NCBI GenBank assembly: GCA_020026225.1
Contig: JAHHQU010000008.1
Coordinates: forward strand, 1-48,600
From: Phocaeicola sp.
Lineage (GTDB): Bacteria > Bacteroidota > Bacteroidia > Bacteroidales > Bacteroidaceae
Direction of reading: 5' to 3'
DNA length: 48,600 nucleotides
Positions 14,618-24,022 of this stretch are shown here, one piece after another. The notes beneath the pieces are model-generated. The model was not told the origin of the DNA. It searched no databases and worked only from the letters and a program-made list of their open reading frames with translations. The position numbers were made by a program, and so were the translations under genes. Positions within the stretch are counted from its first letter, which is position 1; each line of letters begins with the position of its first letter.

Positions 14618-15937
14618 TTATTTCAATGTCAATGTGATGATTCGGTCAATACCCGCTTTCAAACGAGCAGTATGCAATACGACACCACCTTTGACCGCTT
14701 CTTTTTCCACTTTTTCACCAGAGTCGAATTCTACCGCCTTCACAACTTTCTGCTTCAGAGGAAGAAGAATGAACTCAGGCATCACATCGGCAAGAATATG
14801 TACATAAAGTGTATTTCCTTTACGGGTTGTAGTACCCCATTCAGCCTTCATCACATCACCAGCAGTCGTACCATAGACGGTCTCACCATACTGATTCAAC
14901 CAATCGCCCATGCCTTTCAAGCGATCCAAAGCCAAAGCTGGAATTTCTCCATTAGCCTGAGGGCCGATATTCATCAAAAGGTTGGCCCCTTTGCCAGCTG
15001 CCTTTACCAACAAACGTACCAAAGTAGGAACCGACTTATAATTCTGGTCGTTCACTCGATACCCCCACATGCCGTTCATCGTCTCACAAGTTTCCAAGGG
15101 TAATTTTCCAATGGTGGTTCCTTCTGAGAATCCAGCCGTATTTTCTCCTGGAAGATCTCGTTCAAACATCTGAAAGTCTTCACCTTCAAAAGGCTTCTTA
15201 TGATGATTGTTCCCTACCAAACAAGCCGGCTGCAGTTTATGAATCAAAGCATATTGCTTTTCAAGCTGCCAATCAAAGTTGTCCGGTTGGTCCCACATGC
15301 CATCAAACCAAATGGCACCAATTTTTCCATAATGCGTGAGCAGTTCCGTCAACTGATTGTTCATGAATTCATAATATGTTTTCCAGTCGCCATGATTCTT
15401 ACGACCAGTACGCTGTCCCGTTCTACCTATCGGATAATAATCTTCACGAGTCCAATCCAAATGAGAATAGTACAAATGGAACCGCAACCCCTGCTTATGA
15501 CATTCATCGGCCAATTCCTTCACGATATCACGCTTGAAAGGAGTCGCATCCATAATATCATAATCAGAGAACTGAGTGTCGAACATAGAAAAGCCATCGT
15601 GATGACGAGTAGTAAAGCAGATGTATTTGGCTCCTGCAGCTTTAAAAGCAGCAACCCATTCTTTTGCATTAAAACGAGAAGGATAGAAACCAGAAGCAGC
15701 TTTAGCATATTCATGACAATCAATTCCCTCATTCTGCATATACCATTCACCCTGACCGAACATACTGTAAATGCCCCAATGAAGGAAGATTCCAAACTTG
15801 CTGTCGCTGAATTCCTGACGTTCCTGCAAATTTTCGGGAGTGGGAGTATACCCACTGGTCTGTGCACATACAGCCGATGTACACAGTAACGTACCCATAC
15901 ACAAAGCTTTGAGACGGGCTGAAAGTTGTAGTTTCAT
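14618..15937 (-). CDS. GH29 alpha-L-fucosidase, secreted
   Basis: Hydrolyses alpha-linked L-fucose from glycans such as mucin or N-glycans. The signal peptide is residues ~1-25 (ends SAVCA). The GH29 barrel follows with FGIFLHWGIYSMFG, the active-site motif TRHHDGFSMFDT, FHLYYSHLDW and IWFDGMWDQ, whose Asp matches the nucleophile position of the family. GNNHHKKPFEGEDFQMFERD follows, and a short C-terminal beta part ends the 439-residue protein. No extra carbohydrate-binding module is present. It starts 22 bp after the MATE exporter stop on the same strand, so the two are probably co-transcribed; the functional link is unclear. Linkage preference cannot be read from sequence. Confidence 0.93.
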   Translation of the reverse strand: MKLQLSARLKALCMGTLLCTSAVCAQTSGYTPTPENLQERQEFSDSKFGIFLHWGIYSMFGQGEWYMQNEGIDCHEYAKAASGFYPSRFNAKEWVAAFKAAGAKYICFTTRHHDGFSMFDTQFSDYDIMDATPFKRDIVKELADECHKQGLRFHLYYSHLDWTREDYYPIGRTGQRTGRKNHGDWKTYYEFMNNQLTELLTHYGKIGAIWFDGMWDQPDNFDWQLEKQYALIHKLQPACLVGNNHHKKPFEGEDFQMFERDLPGENTAGFSEGTTIGKLPLETCETMNGMWGYRVNDQNYKSVPTLVRLLVKAAGKGANLLMNIGPQANGEIPALALDRLKGMGDWLNQYGETVYGTTAGDVMKAEWGTTTRKGNTLYVHILADVMPEFILLPLKQKVVKAVEFDSGEKVEKEAVKGGVVLHTARLKAGIDRIITLTLK

Positions 15938-15959
15938 AATATCAAATTAAAAATCAGCG

Positions 15960-17327
15960 TCAAAAATAGAAAATTTTTCTTTGATTTTTCAACCGATCCC
16001 TGCAATAAATGAATATGACCACAAAGGAAGTCAACAATTCAGCCATCGGAACGGCAAGCCACATTCCGTTTTCTCCAATCAGTTCAGGCATCAGCCAGAA
16101 GCAAAAAAGGATCAATACAAACCCTCTCAGCACCGTGATGACCATGGCCGGCGTATCGCGCTTCACACTTTGGTAATAACCGATTGACACCATATTCACT
16201 CCGAAAAACACAAAGCCTGAAGCAAACAAAGGAAGCCCTTTTACAGCCATGAAATAGGCAGGCGAATCCATCCCTACAAATAAAGAAACGATATTTGAAG
16301 AAAAAAAGAATGTAAGCACGAAAACAAGTACACCGCAGCTCATGGCAGTAAACAACGACAAACGAAAAGCTATGCGCACACGTTCACGACATCCTATTCC
16401 GAAATTATAGCTCAAGATGGGTTGTGCCGACTGAGCGATGGCATTGTACACCATGAAAACGATCGGGAAGAAATAGCAGGCGATGCTATAGGCTGCAACA
16501 CCATCTTCTCCCAAATACTTCATAAACACAGAATTTCCAGCAAACATCATGGTAGCTACCGCCGCCTGACACAAGAAAGTAGACAATCCCAAGCGACACA
16601 TATATCCTACGTTACGCATGGTCAGTTTCATACTCTTCCACGTTGTCTTGAAGCGAATCAAGTGCAGACGATGCTTCGGACAAAACAAATAAGCCAGAAT
16701 CAGCAATGCACCTCCAATATATCCCAAGCTGGTAGCCAAAGCCGCTCCAAACATTCCCCACTGTAAGTCGTAAATAAAGAGCCAATCAAAAAAGATATTT
16801 CCTACCGCAGCGATAATATTACATGCCATGGCATAATTCGGTGAACCATCCAGACGGACAAAGAACAGCCCAGAGCTCAACAAGGCACTGAAAACCAGAA
16901 AAGGAACGAACCAATGTACATACTCAACAGCCATAGGCAGCAGTTTCTCAGAACTTCCAAGCCACCGCACGACCGTTTCCCCATTCAGATAAATGAGAAG
17001 TCCATACAAAATCAGGATGAAAGAAGATACAATGATGGACTGGGTGATGTTGATTCGCGCCACCTTCAATTTTCCATGCGAAAGATGAATGGACGCCACC
17101 ACAGAAGCTCCGATTCCAAACATCAGAGCCACTCCGGTATTTATCATAAAAATAGGAGCTGTGATATTGACGGCAGCTATCGCATCGCTGCCTATTCCCC
17201 TACCTACAAAGATTCCATCTGTGATAATAAATATAGCGGAAAACACCATTCCCAAAACAGTTGGTATCAATAATTTCCTAAACAACTTAGCAACATTCAT
17301 TGTACCAAAATCGATACTATCCTTCAT
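15960..17327 (-). CDS. MATE-family efflux transporter
   Basis: A 455-residue inner-membrane protein with about 12 hydrophobic helices in two MatE halves. Typical stretches are FRKLLIPTVLGMVFSAIFII, DGIFVGRGIGSDAIAAVNIT and, in the second half, QSAQPILSYNFGIG. MATE proteins export drugs or metabolites against Na+ or H+ gradients; the substrate is unknown here. It is the first gene of a probable two-gene operon with the GH29 fucosidase and is divergent from the men operon. Confidence 0.92.
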   Translation of the reverse strand: MKDSIDFGTMNVAKLFRKLLIPTVLGMVFSAIFIITDGIFVGRGIGSDAIAAVNITAPIFMINTGVALMFGIGASVVASIHLSHGKLKVARINITQSIIVSSFILILYGLLIYLNGETVVRWLGSSEKLLPMAVEYVHWFVPFLVFSALLSSGLFFVRLDGSPNYAMACNIIAAVGNIFFDWLFIYDLQWGMFGAALATSLGYIGGALLILAYLFCPKHRLHLIRFKTTWKSMKLTMRNVGYMCRLGLSTFLCQAAVATMMFAGNSVFMKYLGEDGVAAYSIACYFFPIVFMVYNAIAQSAQPILSYNFGIGCRERVRIAFRLSLFTAMSCGVLVFVLTFFFSSNIVSLFVGMDSPAYFMAVKGLPLFASGFVFFGVNMVSIGYYQSVKRDTPAMVITVLRGFVLILFCFWLMPELIGENGMWLAVPMAELLTSFVVIFIYCRDRLKNQRKIFYF

Positions 17328-17356
17328 CTTTTTAACCTTATTACGTAAACCGAATG

Positions 17357-17364
17357 CAAAATTA
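17357..17364 (-). promoter_or_regulatory. -7 element of the MATE gene
   Basis: An exact TAATTTTG on the minus strand lies 30 bp upstream of the MATE ATG. The -33 element is not clear. Confidence 0.5.
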
Positions 17365-17518
17365 CATTAAATCTTTCAAACTTTTCAGAGACAATAAAAG
17401 ATTTTACTTTCCTGCCAGAACGGAGCAAAGACACGCTCTCTCTTTTCAATCTACTCCCGATTTAACGACACAAACTATAATTCTCCGTTTCATTATTTTA
17501 TTCTTCAATGAATAAATG

Positions 17519-17526
17519 TAACTTTG
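17519..17526 (+). promoter_or_regulatory. -7 element of the men operon
   Basis: An exact TAACTTTG lies 20 bp upstream of the first ATG of the menaquinone operon. No TTG stands at ideal -33 spacing. Confidence 0.6.
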
Positions 17527-17546
17527 CATATTACTATAATTAAAGA

Positions 17547-17969
17547 ATGCGTATGCAAACAAACGAACCTAACACTCATCCCTTACCCGATTTAGCTCAT
17601 TCTATGGGTGAAGTTTTGGGCATTGAGTTCCTTTCTGTTGAAGAAGGACTGGTAAAAGCATCCATGCCTGTAGACCACCGTACCTGCCAGCCTTTCGGAA
17701 TTTTGAACGGAGGAGCCTCATTGGCATTAGCAGAAATTGTGGCAGGTCACGGTTCCGTTCCTTTATGTACTCCCAATGAAATGCCTTGCGGCATCCAGGT
17801 TAGTGCCAATCACGTAGGCATGGTACGTACCGGCTCCTACGTACTGGCAACAGGACGCCTCATTCATTGGGGACGAACGACTCACATCTGGAACGTAGAC
17901 ATCACTTCACCCGAAGGTAAACTTATTTCGACTGCACGCATTGTAAATCAAATTGTAAAGAAACGATAA
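17547..17969 (+). CDS. Hotdog-fold thioesterase, probable DHNA-CoA hydrolase
   Basis: A 140-residue PaaI/YdiI-type hotdog thioesterase. The motif FGILNGGASLALAEIVAGHGS (residues ~50-70) holds the family's Gly-rich turn and the catalytic Glu of ALAE. Its place at the head of the men operon makes 1,4-dihydroxy-2-naphthoyl-CoA the likely substrate, i.e. the MenI role; that is an inference from context. An ATG two codons downstream is an alternative start. Its stop codon overlaps the start of menF by 1 nt, indicating tight co-translation. Confidence 0.85.
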   Translation: MRMQTNEPNTHPLPDLAHSMGEVLGIEFLSVEEGLVKASMPVDHRTCQPFGILNGGASLALAEIVAGHGSVPLCTPNEMPCGIQVSANHVGMVRTGSYVLATGRLIHWGRTTHIWNVDITSPEGKLISTARIVNQIVKKR

Positions 17970-19117
17970 TGGATAGACCAGAATTACATCTACATATCTT
18001 ATTAGATAAATTAGCGGAAAGCCTGATTAGCTTTGCCATTTATCGTCTCCCCTGGACGGATGAACCGATTCTCGTTCTTCAGAAGGAGGGAGAGGTGGAG
18101 AAATCAGACAATCTGCATGGAGTGAATGGAAAAAAAGGATTCCTCTTTGCTCCTTTCCAACCGAATGCGACGCATCCGGTCATTCTTATCCGACCTGATA
18201 TTTACGCTATAGGATGGAACAATATCATGCAGTATCTTTCGGATATCTATTCCGACCTTTCACAGATTCCAGCCAGTGAACCCACGGGATCAAGTGAAGA
18301 AAAAGAACTTTTAAGTGAATCGACTCTAAGAGAGACTTACGATAAGGTCTTTTCCGACTTCATAACTCCATTACAGAAGGGTACTTTTGACAAACTGGTC
18401 CTTTCACGAAATGCCACCTATCCTTTAAGAGAGGATTTCTACATCATTGATGCATTTGTTACCGCATGCAACAACTATCCCCGCATGATGATTTCACTAA
18501 CCCATACCCCAGTAAGTGGAACATGGATTGGCAGTACACCTGAAATCATCCTCAGCGGACAAAAACCGACATGGCAGACAGTAGCCCTGGCGGGTACCAT
18601 GCAACTGGTTGACGAACAGATTCCTTCTGAATGGAGCGAAAAGGACCAAAAAGAACAACTGTTCGTCAGTGACTACATTTACAATGTACTGAAATCGTTC
18701 AAGAGCAAAATTGAACAGAACGGTCCATATACAGCCCGTGCAGGAAATCTGGTACATCTGAAGACAGACTTCCGCTTCTCATTGAAGAAATCCAAACGGT
18801 TGGGAGACTTACTGAATGCACTCCATCCCACTCCTGCCGTATGCGGACTTCCTAAAGACGAAGCTTATCGCTTTATCCTGAGCCATGAAGGATACGACAG
18901 AAGCTACTATTCCGGCATCATCGGATGGATTGACCCAGAAGACATTACCAACCTGTATGTCAACTTGAGATGCATGCACATCGACGGAAAGCAAACGACA
19001 TTGTATGCAGGAGGAGGTATCTTACCCTCTTCAACGGCCGATTCCGAATGGGAAGAGACCCTGTTTAAAATGAATGTTATGAAAAAATGTTTGGGTCCTG
19101 ACGAAACATTTCTCTAA
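17969..19117 (+). CDS. menF: Isochorismate synthase
   Basis: Converts chorismate to isochorismate, the first committed step of menaquinone synthesis. The 382-residue protein has the chorismate-binding fold in its C-terminal two thirds: FDKLVLSRNATY (~139-150, with the general-base Lys), TWIGSTPEIIL, VALAGTMQ, HPTPAVCGLPK and YYSGIIGW. The N-terminal part is less conserved, as usual. It overlaps the thioesterase gene by 1 nt and lies 24 bp before menD. Confidence 0.93.
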   Translation: MDRPELHLHILLDKLAESLISFAIYRLPWTDEPILVLQKEGEVEKSDNLHGVNGKKGFLFAPFQPNATHPVILIRPDIYAIGWNNIMQYLSDIYSDLSQIPASEPTGSSEEKELLSESTLRETYDKVFSDFITPLQKGTFDKLVLSRNATYPLREDFYIIDAFVTACNNYPRMMISLTHTPVSGTWIGSTPEIILSGQKPTWQTVALAGTMQLVDEQIPSEWSEKDQKEQLFVSDYIYNVLKSFKSKIEQNGPYTARAGNLVHLKTDFRFSLKKSKRLGDLLNALHPTPAVCGLPKDEAYRFILSHEGYDRSYYSGIIGWIDPEDITNLYVNLRCMHIDGKQTTLYAGGGILPSSTADSEWEETLFKMNVMKKCLGPDETFL

Positions 19118-19141
19118 TTACCTATTACGAAAGAAACATTT

Positions 19142-20806
19142 ATGTTTACCGATAAAAAGAATATACTGCAACTCGTTGTCTTGTTGCGAGCTCACGGAGT
19201 AAAAAAAATCGTACTTTGTCCTGGAAGCAGAAACATTCCCATCGTACAAACTCTGGCTAACATTCCTGACTTCACCTGTTACCAAGTGACGGATGAACGC
19301 AGCGCCGGTTTCTTTGCTTTGGGCCTGGCCTTGCACGGCGGCTCACCTGCAGCTGTATGCTGCACATCGGGGACAGCACTGGTAAATATTCATCCGGCCG
19401 TAGCTGAAGCCTTCTATCAGCAAATACCTTTGGTTGTCATTTCAGCCGACCGTCCCGGAGCCTGGATTGGTCAGATGGACGGACAGACCCTTCCCCAACC
19501 CGGTATCTTCGGGAAATTGGTCAAATGCTCAGTCAATCTTCCCGAAATCCATACCGACGAAGACGAATGGTACTGCAACCGACTCATCAACGAAGCTTTG
19601 CTTGAACTGAATCACCATGGAAAAGGTCCGGTACACATCAACGTGCCCGTAAGCGAACCTTTCTTCCTCTTGCCAGTCAACGAATTACCTGAAGTACGCG
19701 TCATCAACCGATACCAAGGACTTAACGTCTATGACAAAGACTACCAACCGCTGATTGAGCGACTCAACAAGTACCAGCGCCGTATGGTTATAGTAGGACA
19801 GATGAATCTCATTTACCTGTTCGATAAGAAATACACCAAGTTATTGTACAAGCATTTCGCATGGCTTACTGAAAATATCAGCAATCGCACCATTCCTGGA
19901 ATGCCTATCAAAAATATTGAACCGCTGCTTTGTTCCATGAATTTTGAGGAACAGCAAAAGATGCGGCCGGAACTTCTTATTACCTATGGAGGACATATCA
20001 TCTCCAAGCGCCTCAAGAAATTCTTACGCCGTCACCCTCCCGTAGAGCATTGGCATATCTCTGCAGACGGTGAAATTGCCGATCTTTACGGTTCGCTTAC
20101 CACCGTCATAGAAATGGATCCGTTTGAATTCTTGGAAAAGATTGCCCCGATGATGGAATATCGAACTCCAGAATATCCGCGTATTTGGGAAAACAAGTCC
20201 AAGGCTATTCCTAAAGCAGTCTTCCCTTATTCTGAAATGGAAGCCATCGGCAAGGTCATTGAGCATCTTCCTACGCCTTCTTCCCTTCATTTGGGAAACA
20301 GTTCGGCCGTACGTTATGCCCAATTCTTTGAAATTCCCAATGACACAGAAATCCTCTGCAATAGAGGGACCAGCGGCATTGAAGGTTCACTTTCGACCGC
20401 CATTGGGTATTCTACAGTTTCCAACAAGTTGAATTTCATCCTTATCGGAGACTTGAGTTTCTTCTATGACATGAATGCTTTGTGGAACAGCAATTATGGA
20501 AGCAATATCCGAATCTTGATGCTCAACAACAGTGGAGGCGAAATTTTCCATGCACTGCCCGGTCTGGAACTCCATGAAAATGCCCGCCGTTTTGTCACAG
20601 CTCCTCATGCCGCTTCAGCACGTGCTTGGGCGGAAGACCGAGGATTTGAATACATGGCAGCCCACAATGAAGAAGAATTGGAAAATGCTGCCGTCCGCTT
20701 CACCGAACCGAACATCACCGAACGCCCTATGCTTCTGGAAGTATTTACCGACAAAGACAACGACGTAGAGTTGCTCAAAGCGTATTATCGAAGTTTAAAA
20801 CAATAA
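19142..20806 (+). CDS. menD: SEPHCHC synthase (MenD), ThDP-dependent
   Basis: Condenses isochorismate with 2-oxoglutarate to give 2-succinyl-5-enolpyruvyl-6-hydroxy-3-cyclohexene-1-carboxylate, with loss of CO2. The 554 residues show the ThDP-enzyme layout: N-terminal PYR domain with LCPGSRNIPIVQ and the catalytic Glu in TDERSAGFFALG, a middle domain, and the C-terminal PP domain with SGIEGSLSTAIG and the GDLSFFYDMNAL...NN cofactor motif. It is followed 23 bp later by menB. Confidence 0.95.
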   Translation: MFTDKKNILQLVVLLRAHGVKKIVLCPGSRNIPIVQTLANIPDFTCYQVTDERSAGFFALGLALHGGSPAAVCCTSGTALVNIHPAVAEAFYQQIPLVVISADRPGAWIGQMDGQTLPQPGIFGKLVKCSVNLPEIHTDEDEWYCNRLINEALLELNHHGKGPVHINVPVSEPFFLLPVNELPEVRVINRYQGLNVYDKDYQPLIERLNKYQRRMVIVGQMNLIYLFDKKYTKLLYKHFAWLTENISNRTIPGMPIKNIEPLLCSMNFEEQQKMRPELLITYGGHIISKRLKKFLRRHPPVEHWHISADGEIADLYGSLTTVIEMDPFEFLEKIAPMMEYRTPEYPRIWENKSKAIPKAVFPYSEMEAIGKVIEHLPTPSSLHLGNSSAVRYAQFFEIPNDTEILCNRGTSGIEGSLSTAIGYSTVSNKLNFILIGDLSFFYDMNALWNSNYGSNIRILMLNNSGGEIFHALPGLELHENARRFVTAPHAASARAWAEDRGFEYMAAHNEEELENAAVRFTEPNITERPMLLEVFTDKDNDVELLKAYYRSLKQ

Positions 20807-20829
20807 TCCACTAATAAAAAGATACAATT

Positions 20830-21651
20830 ATGAAACAAAGAGAATGGAAAACGATCAAAGAATATCAAGACATTCTTTTCGACTTCTATAACGGAATAGC
20901 CAAAATCACCATCAATCGCCCACGTTATCGTAATGCTTTCACCCCGACTACCACTTCTGAAATCAGTGACGCCTTACTCATCTGCCGTGAATGCCAGGAC
21001 ATCAACGTTGTGGTATTGACAGGTGCCGGTGACAAAGCATTCTGCTCAGGCGGTGACATGCACGTAAAAGGCCATGGCGGTTACGTTGGAACCGATGGAG
21101 TTCCCAGATTGAACGTATTGGATGTTCAGAAACAGATTCGCTCCATTCCGAAACCGGTCATCGCCATGGTAAACGGATATGCAATCGGAGGTGGGCACGT
21201 ACTTCACGTAGTATGCGACTTGACCATCGCATCGGAAAATGCAATCTTCGGACAAACCGGTCCTCGTGTAGGCAGTTTTGATGCTGGATTCGGTTCTTCT
21301 TACCTGGCACGCATGGTAGGCCAAAAGAAAGCAAGAGAAATTTGGTTCCTCTGCCGCCAGTATACAGCTCAAGAAGCCATGGATATGGGCATGGTCAACA
21401 AGGTAGTTCCTCTTGACCAATTAGAGGACGAGGTAGTTGAATGGGCTGAAACCATGATGCAGCATAGTCCTTTGGCTTTACGCATGATTAAAGCCGGACT
21501 AAATGCCGAACTCGACGGACAAGCCGGAATTCAGGAATTGGCCGGTGATGCAACCATGCTGTATTACATGACCGAAGAAGCACAGGAAGGCGGTAAAGCG
21601 TTCTTGGAAAAACGCAAGCCTGATTGGAGCAAATTCCCCAAGATGCCATAA
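20830..21651 (+). CDS. menB: 1,4-dihydroxy-2-naphthoyl-CoA synthase
   Basis: Closes the second ring of the naphthoquinone from o-succinylbenzoyl-CoA. This 273-residue crotonase-fold enzyme has the oxyanion-hole segments GDKAFCSGGDM and NGYAIGGGHVLH. In the active-site segment GQTGPRVGSFDAGFGSSY the QTG form (not QTD) matches the bicarbonate-dependent type known from E. coli, and the GSFD Asp is kept. The C-terminal KRKPDWSKFPKMP is typical. A strong hairpin separates it from menC 92 bp downstream. Confidence 0.96.
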   Translation: MKQREWKTIKEYQDILFDFYNGIAKITINRPRYRNAFTPTTTSEISDALLICRECQDINVVVLTGAGDKAFCSGGDMHVKGHGGYVGTDGVPRLNVLDVQKQIRSIPKPVIAMVNGYAIGGGHVLHVVCDLTIASENAIFGQTGPRVGSFDAGFGSSYLARMVGQKKAREIWFLCRQYTAQEAMDMGMVNKVVPLDQLEDEVVEWAETMMQHSPLALRMIKAGLNAELDGQAGIQELAGDATMLYYMTEEAQEGGKAFLEKRKPDWSKFPKMP

Positions 21652-21667
21652 CAATCCTTATCAATCC

Positions 21668-21705
21668 AACCAGCCGATACAAACCCCTTTGTATCGGCTG
21701 GTTTT
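21668..21705 (+). terminator. Perfect 16-bp hairpin between menB and menC
   Basis: aaccagccgatacaaa and its exact complement flank a CCCC loop. The stem runs into a tract of four T, then C. The shape is that of an intrinsic terminator, but the T tract is short and the next men gene follows on the same strand. It may act as a partial terminator or an mRNA-stabilising stem. Confidence 0.75.
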
Positions 21706-21743
21706 CTAAAACCTGATATGTTATCTGATTTACGTTTGAATAT

Positions 21744-22787
21744 ATGAAAGCAACGATCCATCCATACACCTTACATTTCAAGCAACCTGCGGGAACTTCT
21801 CGTGGCATTTATACTACGCGTAAAGTATGGTATATCCACCTTTACGACCCGACGACCGGACATAACGGCTATGGAGAATGTGCCCCTCTCCCCAATCTGA
21901 GCTGTGACGACCTTCCAGACTATGAAAAGATTCTTCAAGAACAATGCCGCACTCTGGAAAATGAAGGCAACATTCCTTACGAAGCCTTACGGAACTATCC
22001 ATCCATGCTTTTCGGTATAGAAACCGCCATGCAGCAATTGAAAAGCGACAGCCTTCAATTATGGTCCACTCCCTTTTCCGACGGAAAAGAAGGTATTCCC
22101 ATCAACGGACTGATATGGATGGGAAACTTTGATGAGATGTACCGTCGGATAGAAGAAAAGATGCAACAAGGATTCCGCTGTATCAAACTTAAAATCGGTG
22201 CCATTGATTTCAATAAAGAACTGGAACTTCTACACCATATCAGAGAACATTTCACGAAAGAACAGATAGAACTCCGTGTGGATGCCAACGGTGCCTTTGA
22301 ACCTGCCACCGCTCCATCCAAGATGGAAGCCTTGAACGCCTTTCAGCTACATTCTATCGAACAACCTATCCGAGCTGGACAATGGAAGAAAATGGCAACT
22401 CTATGCAACCACACACCTCTCCCGATAGCATTGGACGAAGAATTAATCGGCATCAATCAAACGGATGAAAAAATTCGCCTTCTTGAAACCATCCGCCCAC
22501 AATACATTATTCTGAAACCTTCATTGCATGGAGGCATTCACGGATCAGAAGAATGGATTCGATTGGCTCAAGAGCGAGGTATCGGCTATTGGATTACTTC
22601 CGCGTTGGAATCCAACATCGGCCTCAACGCCATCGCACAATGGTGTGCAACTCTCCACCCTACCTTGCCACAAGGTTTGGGAACCGGACAGTTATTCACT
22701 GACAATATCGATTATCCACTGCATATACAGGGCGACTGCCTTTGGTTCAATCCAGAGAAAATATCAGAAGTCCATTTTAATTTTTAA
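21744..22787 (+). CDS. menC: o-Succinylbenzoate synthase
   Basis: A dehydratase of the enolase superfamily that converts SHCHC to o-succinylbenzoate. The 347 residues include an N-terminal capping domain and a barrel with the family's residues: the Lys pair in CIKLKIG, metal ligands Asp in VDANGAF, Glu in SIEQPI and Asp in ALDEEL, and the Lys of IILKPSLHGG. It lies 11 bp before menE. It comes after the menB hairpin, so its level may differ from that of menFDB. Confidence 0.93.
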   Translation: MKATIHPYTLHFKQPAGTSRGIYTTRKVWYIHLYDPTTGHNGYGECAPLPNLSCDDLPDYEKILQEQCRTLENEGNIPYEALRNYPSMLFGIETAMQQLKSDSLQLWSTPFSDGKEGIPINGLIWMGNFDEMYRRIEEKMQQGFRCIKLKIGAIDFNKELELLHHIREHFTKEQIELRVDANGAFEPATAPSKMEALNAFQLHSIEQPIRAGQWKKMATLCNHTPLPIALDEELIGINQTDEKIRLLETIRPQYIILKPSLHGGIHGSEEWIRLAQERGIGYWITSALESNIGLNAIAQWCATLHPTLPQGLGTGQLFTDNIDYPLHIQGDCLWFNPEKISEVHFNF

Positions 22788-22798
22788 TCTACAGTCTC

Positions 22799-23905
22799 AT
22801 GAAGCAACTCATTCAAACCATTCATATCAATCAGCAAGCTTATTCTACAGAACAGGCCAAAAGAAAACATTCATGCACCACAAGTCCACTACAAGCCCTC
22901 TTTACCGATTTATATGGGAAAGACTCTTTTGCTGCATCTTTGGCCGACTTTCTGGCAGAATGGTTTGATGAGCAACCCACCTTAAAAGTACACACCTCCG
23001 GATCGACAGGAACTCCCAAGGAGCTCTTCGTTGAAAAGCAACGGATGTTGAACAGTGCACGTGCTACCATCCAATTCTTAGGCTTGAAGAAAGGCGATAC
23101 CGCCCTTTTGTGCATGCCTCTTCCCTATATCGCAGGAAAGATGGTAGTAGTCCGTGCTTTAACCGCCGAATTAAACCTGCAACTGGTCACTCCCTGCGGA
23201 CATCCGTTGCAATCCATCACGCAAGTTCCAGACTTTGCCGCTATGACTCCCATGCAAGTCTTCAATTCGCTGGAAATAGCTGAGGAACGAGAAAAGCTGA
23301 AACAAATCAAACACCTCATCATTGGAGGCGGAGCTGTGTCTCCCGAAATGGCCGCCATTCTGAAAGATTTTCCTCACGCCGTATGGAGTACCTACGGTAT
23401 GACGGAGACCCTTTCGCACATTGCTCTCCGCCGCTTGAGTGGAGCCGATGCATCCGACTGGTACACATCTTTCCAAAATGTCAGATTATCCCTTTCGTCC
23501 GACAATACATTGATTATAGATGCCCCTTCCGTATGTCCAGAAGTCCTTCATACCAACGATATCGTCACCTTCAACGAACACGGACAATTCCATATCATAG
23601 GCCGAAAAGACAATACCATCAATACTGGAGGCATTAAAGTACAAATAGAAGAAGTGGAAAATGCTCTTCACGGTTTTCTATCCGTTCCTTACCTCATCAC
23701 TTCTGCCCCCGATTTAAAATTCGGAGAACACATCGTACTTTTGGTCGAAAGAGAAAAGCCAAGCAATGAAGAGTTGGAAAAAGCCTTTTCACAACTCCCC
23801 ATATACTGGCGACCCAAAGAAATCATCGTTACGGAACGACTCCCCCAAACGGGTACAGGAAAGCCCGACAGAGCGACGGCAAAACGACTTGCAAAGAAAG
23901 ATTAA
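22799..23905 (+). CDS. menE: o-Succinylbenzoate-CoA ligase, short form
   Basis: Activates o-succinylbenzoate with ATP and joins it to CoA. Adenylate-forming motifs are all present: P-loop TSGSTGTPKELFVEK (~62-76), YGMTETLSHIALR (~199-211), the Asp of GRKDNTINTGG, and the C-terminal Lys in QTGTGKPDRATAKRL. At 368 residues it is clearly shorter than the ~450-490 residues of E. coli or B. subtilis MenE, mostly because the N-terminal subdomain is reduced. It ends the men operon. Confidence 0.92.
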   Translation: MKQLIQTIHINQQAYSTEQAKRKHSCTTSPLQALFTDLYGKDSFAASLADFLAEWFDEQPTLKVHTSGSTGTPKELFVEKQRMLNSARATIQFLGLKKGDTALLCMPLPYIAGKMVVVRALTAELNLQLVTPCGHPLQSITQVPDFAAMTPMQVFNSLEIAEEREKLKQIKHLIIGGGAVSPEMAAILKDFPHAVWSTYGMTETLSHIALRRLSGADASDWYTSFQNVRLSLSSDNTLIIDAPSVCPEVLHTNDIVTFNEHGQFHIIGRKDNTINTGGIKVQIEEVENALHGFLSVPYLITSAPDLKFGEHIVLLVEREKPSNEELEKAFSQLPIYWRPKEIIVTERLPQTGTGKPDRATAKRLAKKD

Positions 23906-23952
23906 TAACAGCTTGAAGCACGGTAGAAGAGATAATTCCTCCTAAAATATCA

Positions 23953-23983
23953 TTGTTTTTTAAACATAATTCTTTTATCTTTG
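23953..23983 (+). promoter_or_regulatory. Promoter of the CPA1 antiporter gene
   Basis: TTG at 23953 and an exact TATCTTTG at 23976-23983 are separated by 20 bp. It lies 39 bp before the ATG at 24023 and rules out the in-frame TTG at 23981 as the start. Confidence 0.8.
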
Positions 23984-24022
23984 TTAAAATCCTATTACCA
24001 AACAACGACAAAAATTCAGCTT

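Noticed and set aside
14510..15103. 197-codon plus-strand frame overlapping the fucosidase 3' end
   Set aside because: It spans the fucosidase terminator and coding region and has no recognisable domain.
23981..24022. Upstream TTG start for the CPA1 antiporter
   Set aside because: The TTG is part of the -7 promoter element, so it would not be transcribed.
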